64,000 nt of DNA from Heterohyrax brucei (lineage: Eukaryota; Chordata; Mammalia; Hyracoidea; Procaviidae), in NCBI GenBank assembly GCA_028571685.1, contig CM053140.1, positions 148,165,701 to 148,229,700 of the forward strand, read 5' to 3'. Each line of letters starts with the position of its first letter. The first letter of the stretch is position 1. The notes under the pieces were generated by a model, which searched no databases, had not been told where the DNA came from, and saw only the letters and a list, made by a program, of their open reading frames with translations. This document shows, piece after piece, positions 43,238 through 54,977 of this stretch. The position numbers and the translations under genes were made by a program.

Positions 43238-44776
43238 AGTTACCACATAAAGATTATTGCATTAAATGATAGCTGAAATTTGAAATTATTTCAACAAGGA
43301 AAAATACAGATATAAAATGTTCATGTATCGATTACATGCTTTCTTGCAGATAAAATATAGTTAATTTTGCATCAGCAGATGTAAACTACGAACAAGATGG
43401 GCTCTTTTGTGTTCCCAAATGGGTTCCTGGAAGCACAGATCAAGGCCACTGAGAGACATTACAGCAGAGCTAGGTAGGGTCCCGGCTTAATGGAGTTCTA
43501 AAAGGGTAGCCTAAGGGGAAAATGCCTTAACTTCATAGTATAATGACCTGTCCTTCACCATCTGGTGTAGAAATAGAATCTGTGTTGAGAGGGATTTTAT
43601 TCTAACTGAGCAATACATGTATACAAATCACTAGAAAAGTTGTTGATGAGTCATATATTATCACTGGTCATATGAATGAATGATCATTCATTTTTAAAGT
43701 CAGCTGAACTTAGTGTATATGATGATCACTCCTGAAGTTTCAATGAGCCATTTTATAGTAGTTTTAATAGTGTGGCATGTGTTTCCCACACTTGCTTTCT
43801 TAGCAATAACAGACAAATTAAAAACAGCTAAAAAGTGTAACTTCCCCATTCAGATTTTTCTTCGAAGTCTTTACTAAAACCACTATTAATACTGAAGCTG
43901 TTTTAACTAACCTTCCATTTTTGAGTGCTTTTTTGGAAAAAGACAAGGTCATTGACTCCTGGAAATTTTGGTTTGAATATATTTTAAACTCTCATGCCTA
44001 TTTCAGCAGAATAGCTGAAATGTAAAAAACAATATTTAGAAAGCTTATTTTTATGAATAGCCTTTTTAAAGTAGTTGGCAGTTCAACTGAGTTAGATATG
44101 TGATTTTAAAGTTAGAGGACAATAATAAAAAAAATTGTACCTATTATAGTAAGGGTGAACTGAGGGTATTTTAAAATCCTACAAGTTTACTTATCATTTA
44201 AATAGGATTCTTTCTTTTTATTGTTATTATTATGATTGACTGAAAATGTACAATCTCGTATTAAATAGGATTCTTATCATTCAGGTAGAATACCAGATAA
44301 TGTCCTTATCCATTTCTTTGGTACTTTAATTATTTCCTAATTTTCTTTCACTTTTTAAAATGGTTTCAAGGGCAAATTGAATAAAATATTACTTTTCTAT
44401 AAAAGTTATTTTTAGAAAAATCCTTGACAAATTTTATATTCTTTTAACAAGATTTATCTTGGTTCCTTAGAATATGTATGAGGTAAAGCATTTTTGTATT
44501 TCCCATATATGTTAAAGAGCTTTTTGAAGCTTTTAATAAATTTAATTTTAGTTTCCAATATAAACATTAGTATCTAATTGTTTTGAACCAATCCAACATT
44601 TTTTGGAAATCATCGTTACTCCAAATCCTTAATATTTATGACTATTTTGTAAATGCGTTAATTTTTTTTTTCTTAATTTGGCTAGTACCTTGTTGTCTAC
44701 AACAAATTCCTTTCTGAAAGACTTTTTTCCTAGGCCCCTAAAATTACATTCCTTAATTTTATTGGTCTCCCACTTA
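43238..44776. other. Repeat-poor AT-rich sequence
   Basis: 1.5 kb of AT-rich DNA without a recognised element. Short A and T runs only. The 69-codon frame at 44678-44887 runs into the RTE leader and is chance. Confidence 0.5.
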
Positions 44777-47405
44777 TCTGTTTGTTTGTTGTACTGTGGG
44801 GACTTGTGTGTTTCTGTGATGCTGGAAACTATGCCACTGGTATTTACACACCAGCAGTGTTATCCATGGTGGAGGGGTTTCACCTGAGCTTCTAAAATAA
44901 GACAGACTAGGAATAAGGACCCGGCAATCTACATCTGAAAAGAATTAGCCAGTGACAACCTTATGAATAGCAGTGGAATATTGTCAGATACAGCGACTAA
45001 AAATGAGCCCCCAGGTTGGAAGACACTCAAATGATGGCTGGGGAAGAGCTGCCATCTCAAAGTAGAGTTGACTTAAATGACATGGATGGAGTAAAGCCTT
45101 TGGGATCTTCACTAGCTGACGTGACAGGACTCAAAATGAGAAGAAACAGCTGCAAATATCCATTCATAACTGGAACATGGAATGTATGAAGTATGAATCT
45201 AGGAAAACTGGAAATTGCCAAAAGTGAAATGGAATGTATAAACACCAATGTCCTAGGCATTAGTGAGTTGAAATAGACTGCTATTAGCCAATTTGAATCA
45301 GACAATCATATGTCCTACTGTGCCAGGAGTGAAAACTTGAGAGGAATGGGGTTGCGTTCATCATCAAAAAGAACATTTTAAGATCCGTCCTGAAGCATAT
45401 AGCTGTCAGTGATAGGATAATATCCATATGCCTATAAGGAGGGCCAGTTAATGTGACTATTATTCAAATATACACACCAACCACTAAGGCCCAAAATGAT
45501 GATACTAAAGATTTTTACCAGCTTCTGCAGTCCAAAGATGCTTTGATAACTACTGGTGATTGGAATACAAAAGTTGGAAACACAGAAGGATCAATAGTTG
45601 GAAAATGCAGCCTTGGTTATAGAAATGATGCTAGAGATCACATGATAGACTTTTGTAAGACTAACAATTTCTTCATTGCAAATACCTTTTTTAACCAATA
45701 CAAGTGGTGACTGTACATAGACCTTATCATATGGAACACACAGGAATCAAATTAATACTTCTGTGGAAAGAGATTATGGAAAAGCTCCATATCACCAGTC
45801 AGAACAAGACCAGGTGCTGACTGTGGCACAGAGCACCAAATGCTCATATGTAAATTAAAACTGAAACTCAAGAAGATTAGAACAAGTCCACAAGAGCCAA
45901 AGTATGACCTTGAGTACATCCCTCGTGAGTTTAGAGACTATCTCAAGAACAGATTTGATGTCTTGAACACTAATGATTGAAGACCAGGCAAACTGTGGAA
46001 TGATGTCAAAGACATTATCTATGAAGAGAGAAAGCAGTGATTAAAAAGACAGTAAAGAAAGAAAAGACCAAATTTGATGTCAGAAGAAACTCTGAACTCT
46101 GAACTCTTGAACATTTAGCAGCTAAAACAGAAGGAAAGAATGGTGAAGTAAAACAACTGAACAGAAAATTTAAAAGGGCAGCTTGAGAAGACAAAATAAA
46201 GTACTTGACTTGTGGAAGGAGCTGGAAATAGAAAACTGAAAGGGAAAAACACATTCTGCATTTCTCAAGCTGAAAAAACTGAAGAAAAGATTCAGACCTT
46301 GAGTTGCAATAGTCAGGAATTCTACATGGAAAATGTTAAACAACTCAGGGAGCATCGAAATAAGATAGAAGAAATACAAGTCATTAGATGAGAAAGCACC
46401 GATTGATGTTTAGCCATTTGAAGAGAGCATGTGATCAGGAACTGATAGTACTGAAGGAAGAAGTCAAAGCTTTATTGAACTCACTGGCAAAAAGCAAGGC
46501 TCCAGGAATTGATGGAATATCAACTGAGATATTTCAATAAATGGATGCAGTGCTGAAATGGATGCAGTCTATGCTAAGAAATTTAGAGGATAGCTATGTG
46601 TGCAACTGACTGGAAGAGATCTGTATTCACACCCATTCCAAAGAAACATGGTCTAACTGAATGTGGAAATCACCAAACAATATAATTACTATCACATACA
46701 AGTAAAATTTTATTCAAGATCATTCAAAAATGACTGTAACAGTTCATTGACAGAGAACTTCCAGCAATTGAAGCTGGGTTCAGAAGAGGATGTGGAACCA
46801 GGGATATTGCAGATGTCAGATAGATCTTGGCTGGAAGCAGAGAATACCAACAAGATGTTTACCTGTGTTTCACTGAATACACAAAAGTATTTTACTGTGT
46901 GGATCATAACAAATTGTGACTAACTTTGCAGAGAGTGGGAATTCTAGCACACTTAAATGTGCTCATGAGGAATCTATATATGGATCAAGAGGCAGTTGTG
47001 CAAACAAAATAAGGGGACACTACATGTTTTAAAGTCAGGAAAGTTGTGCATCAGGGTTGTATGCTTTCACCATACCTTTTTAATCTGTATGCCAAGGAGA
47101 TAATCCAAGAAGCTGGATTTATGAAGATCAAGATTGGAGGATAACTCATTATCAACCTGCATTACACAGATGACACCACCTTACGTGCGGGAAGTGAAGA
47201 GGATTTGAAACACTTACAGGTGAAGATCAAAGACCACAGCTTTCAGTATGTATTGCACCTCAACATCAGGAAAACAAATATCCTCACAACTGGATCAGTA
47301 AGCAACATCATGAGAGTCAGAGAAAGGATAGAGGTTGTCAAGAATTTCATTTTTCCTGGGTCCACAATCAACACCCATGGAAGCAGCAATCAAGAAATAA
47401 AAAGA
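44777..47405 (+). mobile_element. RTE LINE, near full-length, first part
   Basis: Sense RTE from its 5' leader (GTTTGTTGTACTGTGGGGAC) through endonuclease and reverse transcriptase to ACCCATGGAAGCAGCAATCA, where an L1 interrupts it. It continues at 51094. The copy is otherwise nearly complete (about 3 kb when the L1 is set aside) and lacks only the last part of the 3' end. Confidence 0.93.
45159..47405 (+). pseudogene. RTE ORF remnant (endonuclease + reverse transcriptase)
   Basis: Endonuclease: GTWNV start near 45172; TIIQIYTPTTKAQ and TTGDWNTKVGNT in the open piece 45453-45710 (the GDWN box carries catalytic residues); then MIDFCKTNNFFIANTFFNQY. RT: GIDGIST-like sequence near 46500, and a catalytic box reading Tyr-Thr-Asp-Asp at 47163-47174 instead of YADD. 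Stops (for example TGA soon after the GTWNV start) and frameshifts split the frame. Non-functional. A chance chimeric frame 47205-47450 runs from RTE into the L1. Confidence 0.88.
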
Positions 47406-48519
47406 GGGGGGATGGAGTCAAGATGGCAGACTAAACACATGTTTCCCTAAATCCTTCTGGAAACCAAGACCTGAAATGATAATTAAACAGAGACTTCTGG
47501 ACACCTAGTGAGCCCTGGGATGCAGCATAGGGCTGTTAAGTTGGACTTCATACCACTGAATGAAAAACCTCCTCTCTTTCACTGACCCCACTCTTGGCAA
47601 GCAGAGGCTTGCACAGACCAAAGGTAACTCATCGTTTTGATTTTTTTTCCTCTGTCTTGGCTGGTGGGCAGAACTGGGACTTGACTGGCAGCTGGTCTTG
47701 GACGCACTGTTGATGGGACCAGCAAGTATAATTACCAGGTTCTGAGAGCCTGGTTTTGAACTCTATACACCTCAGCTCCCCTGGCCTATCTTTCTGCCTC
47801 TGCCATATGTTAGCCATACAGATGCGTTTGTGCGGGACACCATCTTAATCCACTGGGAAACAGAGAAGCCCAGGCAGAGGTCCCAGCTGGACTTGGTTCT
47901 TAGGCTGGGAGGTGACACCTGCCAGGGGGAAAGTGCTTTTCCAGCAGGGAGGCAGTGTTTTGCACAGAGTCACCTGGGGATGGGGCCCAGTGGCAGAGGC
48001 TGTGGACTCTGGGCATTTCGTCATGCTTGGCCTCTCTTTCTGCCAGGAGCTTGGTCCTGGCCAGCTGGCAAGCTTGTGTGGGAAGCCAGCTTGTTTCACT
48101 AGGAGGCAGAGTCATCCATATGAAAGCCTCAGCTGGACCTAATTCCTGGGCTAGGAGGCAGTGTTTACCCAGAAGAGACTGCTTTTCCAGCTGCAAAGCA
48201 GAATTCTACATAGTATCTCCTACAGCTAGGCCTGACAGGAGAGTCCAGCAGGTTAGCAGCTTTTCTGTATTTTGAGCTAGTTTATAACATCTAGGGTTCA
48301 AAATAGAGGTGTTTACTTTGCCAGCTGGGAAGAGGGACATATGTACCTGAAAATCTGACTGACTTCAGAAGTTGTCAAATACTTTTTATTTCTCATTTTA
48401 AGACAGCCTAGAGAAACAACTGTGGTCCATCTTCACAGCATCTCTTCCAACCTCTACTGACCCACATGAAGCCCCAAAAGCAACAAACTTTGGAGAAGAC
48501 AGTAAAATGGAAATCACCC

Positions 48520-49510
48520 ATGGAATCAGAAGGCCCCCAACAGAAACCACCTCAGAACTTCCCAGACGAAGAAGCTTTTCTGAAACTATCAGAAGGTGAA
48601 TACAAAATTATTATATAGAGCCCTCCTAGATCTTATACAAAATGCAGCAGAACAAAACAAAAAATTAAGCAAGCTGTTCGATCTGATGGAACATTTGTAC
48701 TTGTAAATCCAACAGACTGAGAACAAAATCAAAGACAAAGAAACTTCAATTCAGAGCTAAGAAAACAGAATGAAACAAATGGAAAAGAGAATTTCTGATT
48801 TGGAAGACAGAGCTACTGACTTTAACATCTACTTGAAGAAATTAGAAAAAAGAAACAAGAAAAATGAGGAAGCATTAAGCAGCATGTGGAACTCTATAAA
48901 GAAGAACAACCTACAATTAATTGTATTTCCTGAACAGGGTGAGATACCTGAGAACACAGAGAGTATTGGCGCTGATCTGCTGACAGAAAACTTCCCAGAA
49001 ATTATGAAGGGAGAGAACATAGATATCCAAGATATATATATATATATATATATATAGATCTCAATAGAAAGACCCCAAGACATATTATAATCAAGCTTAA
49101 CAAAATGAAACATAAGCAGCAACTCTTCAAGGCAGCAAGACTCAAAGCAAAGCTAACATTCAGAGTGAAACCCTGGAGGCTTTCGTTGGATTTCTCAGCA
49201 GAAACAATGCTGGCATGGAGACAGTGGCATGACGTATTCAAAGCCTTGAAGGAGAACTTCCAACCAAGACTTATATATCCTGCAAAACTATCTTTCAAAT
49301 ATGAAAATGAAATTAAGACATTCCCAGATAAATAGAAACTCAGAGACCAAACCAAAAATACAAGAAATACTGAAAGAATTTCTTTGCTTAGGAGAACAAA
49401 ACCACTAACTTTATATTTTAGAAGAACACATTATCCAGAATCCTACTTAGTTAGTGAAGGCTCCAAACACAATCAAAGCTGTAATAGTGAAGGAAATGAT
49501 CAAGTGATCA
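48520..49510 (+). pseudogene. L1 ORF1 remnant
   Basis: RNA-binding trimeric ORF1p family. Coiled-coil part MEKRISDLEDRATDF at about 48779; RRM part LLTENFPEIMKGENIDIQD near 48980-49035; C-terminal domain YPAKLSFKYENEIKTFPDK at 49279-49335. Frames change between the start and 48770, and again at a TA microsatellite (49032-49056) that replaces a short ORF1 segment. Not translatable as one protein. Confidence 0.88.
49032..49056. repeat. TA microsatellite inside L1 ORF1
   Basis: Twenty-five nt of alternating A and T. The other L1 here has GTACATAGAACACCACTCAA at this place (61021-61040), so the repeat arose within the element and shifted the frame. Confidence 0.95.
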
Positions 49511-49839
49511 CGTCATGTAAACTACAATATCACCATATTAAAAAGAGGGATGAACTACAGTCGTTATAGTCCTTCCAGATGGAGAGGAATTTGACAAGAC
49601 TGGTAGCAATCAAAATTGGGTTTATATATCGTTTAGTAAGCAGGGTCATGGGGCAGCTGTAAAACACAATAAAAACGCAACATACTGTATCAAGAAAGGT
49701 AATACAGGAGTCTCAACAACCACAAAACCAACCCTGAAAAAAGTAAAGAATTAACACAAAGAAGAAGATTGAAGAACAGATTAATAAGAACAACAGAGAA
49801 AATATCAACACAAAAATAAACATATCACAGAGGCAGTAT

Positions 49840-51093
49840 TGAACACATACCTATCAATAATTACATTGAATGTGAATGGACTGAATGCTACAGTAAAGAG
49901 ACATCAAGTGACATCTTGGATCAAAAGACATGACTCATCTATATGTTGCCTACAGGAAACTCACCTTAGACTTAAAGATATGAACAAACTGAAAATTAAA
50001 GGATAGAAGAGTGTGTATCAAGCTAACAATGAACAAAGAAGAGCAGGTGTGGCAATTCTAATCTCAGATAAAATCAACTTTAATGTAAAATCCACCGTCA
50101 TGGACAAGGATGGTCACTATTGCTGAAAGGTTCAATGCTCAAGCAGAGCTTAACAATATTAAATATTTATGCACCTAATATTAGAGCACCTAAATACATC
50201 AAAGAAACACTGACTACACTCAAAAAGGAGACAGATCACTCCACAATAATAGTAGGAGACTTCAATACTCGACTCTCAATACTGGACAGATCATCTAGAA
50301 AAAAGTTCAATAAACACACAGAAGACCTTATTGCCACAATTAACCAACTAGACCTCATCGACATATACAGAACTTTCTATCCATTGGTGGACAACTACAC
50401 CTTCTTCTCCAGTGTACATGGAACATTCTCCAGAATAGACCATGTGTTAGGACATAAAGGAATTCTCAACAAAATCCATACCATTGAATTAATGCAAAGC
50501 ATCTTCTCAGATCATAAAGCCATAAAAGTCGAAATCAATAGCAGAAAAAACATACAGAAAGTAGAACTCATGGAAACTGAACAACACCTGGCTCATAAAA
50601 CCATGAGTGATAGAAGAAATCAAGTATGAAATAAAGAAATTCATGGGTTCCAATGAGAATGAAAACCTTTCCTACCAGAACCTGTGGGATACAGCCAAAG
50701 CAGTGCTCAGAGGTCAGTTTATCTCCATAAAGGCACACATCTGGAAGGAAGAAAGAAACCAAATCAAAGAACTGACCCTACAACTTGAAGAAGTAGAGAC
50801 AGAACAACAGAGGAACCCCTCGGGCACCTGCAGAAAACAGATCATAAAGATCAGAGCAGAACTAAACGAGTTAGAGAATAGAAGAACAACTGAAAAAATT
50901 GAGAAGACCAAAAGCTAGTTTCTTGAAAAGATCACCAAAATTGACAAACCATTAGCTAAACTTACTAAAGAAAAACAGGAAAGGAAACAAATAACCCAAA
51001 TGAGAAATGAGAGGGGAGTTGTCACCACAGATCCAACAGAAATAAAAAATATCATAGGTGAATACTATGAAAGACTGTATTTTAACAAATTTG
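49840..51093 (+). pseudogene. L1 ORF2 endonuclease remnant
   Basis: Starts TYLSIITLNVNGLNA (typical L1 endonuclease) but the initiating ATG seen in the sister copy at 61844 is missing. CCLQETHLRLKD follows, with a stop shortly after. The open piece 50120-50629 (169 codons) holds IIVGDFNTRLS, SRIDHVLGHK and SDHKAIKVEI, the DNA-cleaving motifs. Then IEEIKYEIKKFM and LEEVETEQQRNPSGTCRKQI (50607-50918). The element ends before the RT palm. At least three breaks. Confidence 0.88.
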
Positions 51094-51510
51094 AAGAAAT
51101 AAAAAAGACACATTGAATTGGAAAAATCTGCTTCCAAGGACCTCTTTAAAGTTTTGAAAAGATGTCAACTTGAAGACTAAGGTGCACTTGACCCAAGCCA
51201 TGATATTTTCAACTGCCTCATATCCATGCAAAAGCTAGACAAGGAACAAAGAAGACAGAAGAAGAATTAGTGCCTTTGAATTGTGATGTTAGAGAAGATT
51301 ATTGAATGTACCATGGACTGCCAAAAGAACAGAGATCTCTTCTTGATTAAGTACAACTAGAGGTCTCCTTGGAAGAAAAGCCGGTGAGACTGTATCTTAC
51401 ACACTTTGGACATGTTGTCAGGAGGCATCAGTCTCTGCAGAAGGACATCATGTTTGGTAGAGTAGAGCATTAGCAAAAAAAAAAAAAAAAAAAACTGATT
51501 AACAGTGGTG
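51094..51510 (+). mobile_element. RTE LINE, 3' continuation
   Basis: Resumes ACACATTGAATTGGAAAAAT, then AAGATGTCAACTTGAAGACT, CATGGACTGCCAAAAGAACA, GGACATGTTGTCAGGAGGCA. A 20-base A run (51475-51494) has expanded where the consensus has a short A run, followed by a few more RTE nucleotides. The last 150 nt or so and the (AAC)n tail are missing. Confidence 0.9.
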
Positions 51511-51764
51511 AAGATAAATGTGAAGTAACCAGAAATACATAGTTTATAGCTGGAGGTTCACCAAATGTATCTTTTGGCAAAAGATGATTTAAAAGAAAGT
51601 GAAATTATATAAGAAAAATCATTAGTATAATTTTGTTAAATTTTTTTAATATTTATTTACTCCAGTAAAATATTTATTTATTCCAATAAATGAGTAAATT
51701 TTCTGCCAACTGTCTCATCTGTGATAAACCCTCACCCACGCTTGTAGCCATCAAACTTATTTTC

Positions 51765-51985
51765 TTCCATAGATAATTCTATTTTTAAGTCCTTATCACA
51801 GAAGTCTCATACAATATTTGTCCTTTTGACACTGACTGATTTCACTCAGCATATCTTCCATTTGAAACTATGTTATGAAGTGTTTTCTAAACTCTACATT
51901 GTTTTTATCATATCGTAGTGTTCCATTTGAGTATATGTACCATTGTTTGTTTATCCATTCATCTGTTGATGGACTTTATCTGTTA
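51765..51985 (-). mobile_element. L1 3' fragment
   Basis: Antisense: TTTTTAAGTCCTTATCACAG, TCATACAATATTTGTCCTTT, CACTCAGCATATCTTCCATT, TATCCATTCATCTGTTGATG. Collinear in inverted form with 58490-58720 of the L1 at 57932. Confidence 0.75.
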
Positions 51986-52667
51986 ACAGACTTATTTAAA
52001 ACTTTGAAATTAAAATGTAGGATTGACAACTTCTTAGCACTGTTAGCTACAGACCTCTTACAGTCATTGCCGTCTTTTTTTTTGTCATATTACGTGCAAC
52101 AGTGTTGCAGTGCTAAATATTCATTCTTAGTCAGGTTAGTAGTGGAGCAAAATCCTCCTTAGCCACTTCTTCCAGAACAGAAATGCTTCTGGATTGTGAT
52201 GCTACCACCAAGCTATTAAGCTTTTCTTCTTTCATGTTAGCCTACTACGATGGTGAGTTAACTCTTCTTCAGTGTCTGGACTCTCAGATTTAATTAGTGT
52301 TGTTGCTGCTGCTCCAGTAACGCCACACTGCGCACAGAGGCCTTGTGACTTGGGAGGAGAGCTATTTCCTGAGTACTTCCAGGAGCAGGCTTACTTCTGC
52401 TTTCGGTTATACTTTTTTATTTTAATATATTTGCAGGCATTTGTATTTTGTATATTTGTTTTGTATGTTTCTATGATGCTGTTAGATCCCATAGGGTGTC
52501 AGTCATTATTGCAATTCCCAAATACTTATATGTAATCACTCACAATAGGAATTTAGAAATAGAAATATGTCTATCTTTCTGAGGCTCTCTAATAATGACT
52601 GTTAATAGTTATAAACCTGTAAGTCATGAGAAAGTTATAAAACTTTTGAACTGACATAGAATCATGT
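51986..52667. other. Unannotated sequence
   Basis: No repeat or exon recognised. A frame of 87 codons at 52272-52535 ends in hydrophobic low-complexity sequence and is not called. Confidence 0.5.
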
Positions 52668-52675
52668 CAAGTATG

Positions 52676-52795
52676 GGGGGGCAGGAAACTTACTGCCATT
52701 GAGCTGATTCTGACTCACAGTGACCTGGTATGGTGGCACTGCCTGTCTTTTGGTTAGTAGCCCTAGCACTTAATCACTACACCACCAGCATTTCC
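52676..52795 (-). mobile_element. AfroSINE with internal deletion, 8-bp target duplication
   Basis: Antisense: CTTACTGCCATTGAGCTGAT, TCACAGTGACC, then a jump to the head part CTTTTGGTTAGTAGCCCTAG and ACACCACCAGCATTTCC. Repeats CAAGTATG at 52668-52675 and 52796-52803. Confidence 0.9.
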
Positions 52796-52803
52796 CAAGT
52801 ATG

Positions 52804-54080
52804 TGAAGAACTGGTAAACAACCTTTCAGCCGACTTTGAGTGGCATACTGTGAGAAAAGAAGACACAATTAATTTTTGTAAAGCATCCTTCAGACATAAA
52901 TCCAGAAGACTCACCTAATCTCTACCTTGGAGAAAAGACATAACGTACTAGTCTTTGCAAACACACCAGCCTTTAATGTGTGAGGTCAAGGTGAGAATTC
53001 CACGTATAAACTATAAACTCTTGCTTACATATAGTGACAAAGCAGAGGGATGAAAGATCTTTCTCGAGTCTCATACTCTCTGAAAAATCAAGAGTCTACT
53101 GAGACTTACCTTAGACTTTAGCTACCACGAACCTCTGCCAAGTTTGAACCATGACTAAACCTACCTTTGGAAACCCCTCAATAAAGGCAAAAGCCTGAAG
53201 TCTGAAGAATTGGCCTCTCAGTCTTAAGATTTTCAGGCTCTAACCATTGAACAAACATTGTAAATGTTAATTCTGACTCCGCGGTTCTAAATGAATGTTG
53301 TGGAGTCTTACTTGCAGGTCTTGTTATAGCTACTGTGTGATAATCTAAGTGTACCTATGAATGTCAGACTTGAATATCTTATTAATTTTTAAGATACAAA
53401 GTCCTAAGCAACACTCTGAGAAACATTGGCCCTTAAACCAAGAGTCTAGAAATGCAACAATGGAGCAAAATGATTGGCTTTCAAGGTAGCAAGTTTTTGT
53501 CCAGGATTTCTCTCTGCATCGCAGCTTTCACTGTCTGCACTCTCATTTTCGTGTCCTTCCCTCACAGGCCAATAGGATGATCTTCTTAGCATCTTGTATC
53601 TCTCTGGGCACATAGTTTGCCTGATGCAGTAACTGAGCAACTTTCTCTGCAGATAAACATTGGTTGTTAAGTAAGACCTGCTATGTTGGTGTTATTATCT
53701 ACAGCATACAATATCAAGGCTTTCTTTATTCAGTTAAGTTTTAATATATTATGGTTATTTCTCCATTTGACTGGAATCACAGTTTTAAAATATCATGTAA
53801 AAACTTGATTTTTACTTTTGGCTACAAAGAACATTAGAAGTGGCTCAAAATTTTTCTGCGTTCAGTCAACAACTTTGTTGTATGTTGTTATAATTAATTT
53901 ATGAACCATGACCCAATAACATGAACAAAGCATCTATGCAGGTAATCTGTAAATCATTCATAGCCTTTGCATTTTTGTTGTTAAAAATTCGTCATTCAAT
54001 AAATACTATTATCCACTCAGGTTCATTATATGGTTGGTTAGCAGCTATGACTCAGGTAACTTAGAATGGACTTCAAGATT
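52804..54080. other. Unannotated sequence
   Basis: No transposon or exon recognised over 1.3 kb. The run of short AC-rich phrases near 52920-53250 does not match any family I know. Confidence 0.5.
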
Positions 54081-54304
54081 CTTGTTGTTCTTGTAGGTTG
54101 TTTTTCATCAGGTGCCATGAAGTTGATTTTGACTCATCGTGACATTACAGAGACAGAATAAAACTGTTCCATATGATTTCCTAGACTGTGATCTTCACAG
54201 GAAAAGACTGCAAGTCTTTTCTCCCTCTGAGCATGCTGGTGGGTTTGATCCATGGACTTTTTTATCAGGAGCTGTGTGCCTACCCAGTGAGTCACCAGGG
54301 CTCA
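54081..54304 (-). mobile_element. AfroSINE, long form
   Basis: Antisense, beginning with the RTE-like tail CTTGTTGTTCTTGTAGGTTG, then GGTGCCATGAAGTTGATTTT, long-form ACTGTGATCTTCACAGG, ending GTGAGTCACCAGGGCTC. This tail is longer than in most copies and supports the shared end with RTE. Confidence 0.88.
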
Positions 54305-54330
54305 TCCCCGATGTGTTTGAACAAAGAATC

Positions 54331-54493
54331 TAGTTGATTTCAACTGAGAGTTACCACACAGGGTTTCTAAGGTTACAAAGCTCTATGGAAGCAGACTGTT
54401 GCAGCTTTCTTCTAGGGAACCTGTGGTGGTTTTGAAGTGTCAACCTTTCTGTTAGTAGTTGATTGAATTATTCACTGTACCACCAGGAGTTCT
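54331..54493 (-). mobile_element. AfroSINE, long form, 3'-truncated
   Basis: Antisense: ACAGGGTTTCTAAGGTTACA, ATGGAAGCAGACTGTTGCAG, TTAGTAGTTGATTGAATTAT, ACTGTACCACCAGGAGTTC. Second of two same-strand copies. Confidence 0.8.
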
Positions 54494-54770
54494 TTCTTAT
54501 TTTGCTAGGTTCACTTCTGACCCATACTTCTCTCCACTCTAGAGGATGCTGTAGAAAAAGATAGCACAAGGAGGGAGAGATGGAAATAGAGGTAAACCCT
54601 TCAATTAAATCCTCTTTCTCTTCACCTTGATCTCACTTTCCTAACCTCTTGTTCCTCACAGCCCTCCATTATTCACTCTCTTTCTTCATCTTCCTCTCTC
54701 TTTGAAATTAAAAGGCTGTAGGATATGATTATGCCCAACTCATCTGCAGCACTCATTAGCAGGAGGCACC

Positions 54771-54820
54771 TGTTATAAATTGAATTGTGTCATCCCAAAA
54801 TATGTGTTGTAAGTTCTAGA
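54771..54820 (+). mobile_element. LTR fragment, MaLR-like
   Basis: First 50 nt of the MaLR-like LTR in sense direction (TGTTATAAATTGAATTGTGT). Cut by the following SINE. Confidence 0.6.
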
Positions 54821-54977
54821 CATGTTGATGCAGTGATTAAGTAGTCAACTGTTAACCCGAAGGTCAACTGTTGAAACCCACCAGCTGTTCTGCAGAAGGA
54901 TACAGCAGTCTACTTTTATAAAGATTTACAGGCTTGGAAACCCTATGGGACAATTCTACTCTGTTCTTTAGGATTAC
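54821..54977 (+). mobile_element. AfroSINE, long form, split by an LTR
   Basis: Sense copy: TGATGCAGTGATTAAGTAGT, AACCCACCAGCTGTTCTGCA, AAACCCTATGGGACAATTCT. Its last part (CACTGTCAGAATCAATTGAG) lies beyond the LTR at 55524-55552. Confidence 0.88.

Larger units (their letters stand above)
47406..51093 (+). mobile_element. L1 with complete 5' region but no 3' end, inside RTE
   Basis: Starts at the L1 5' end (GGGGGATGGAGTCAAGATGG). Order: 5'UTR of about 1 kb, ORF1 from about 48520, a spacer, then ORF2 endonuclease. It ends abruptly ahead of the RT domain at TATTTTAACAAATTTG. No RT, 3'UTR or poly(A). Flanking repeats AAGAAATAAAAAGA (47392-47405) and AAGAAATAAAAAAGA (51094-51108) act as a target duplication, and the RTE resumes exactly after it. 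The 5'UTR has two imperfect units about 246 nt apart (47884 and 48130). Confidence 0.88.

Noticed and set aside
47830-48275. Several overlapping frames of 76-106 codons on both strands in GC-rich sequence
   Set aside because: This is the L1 5'UTR, which is GC-rich and poor in stops. It looks CpG-island-like only because of the element.
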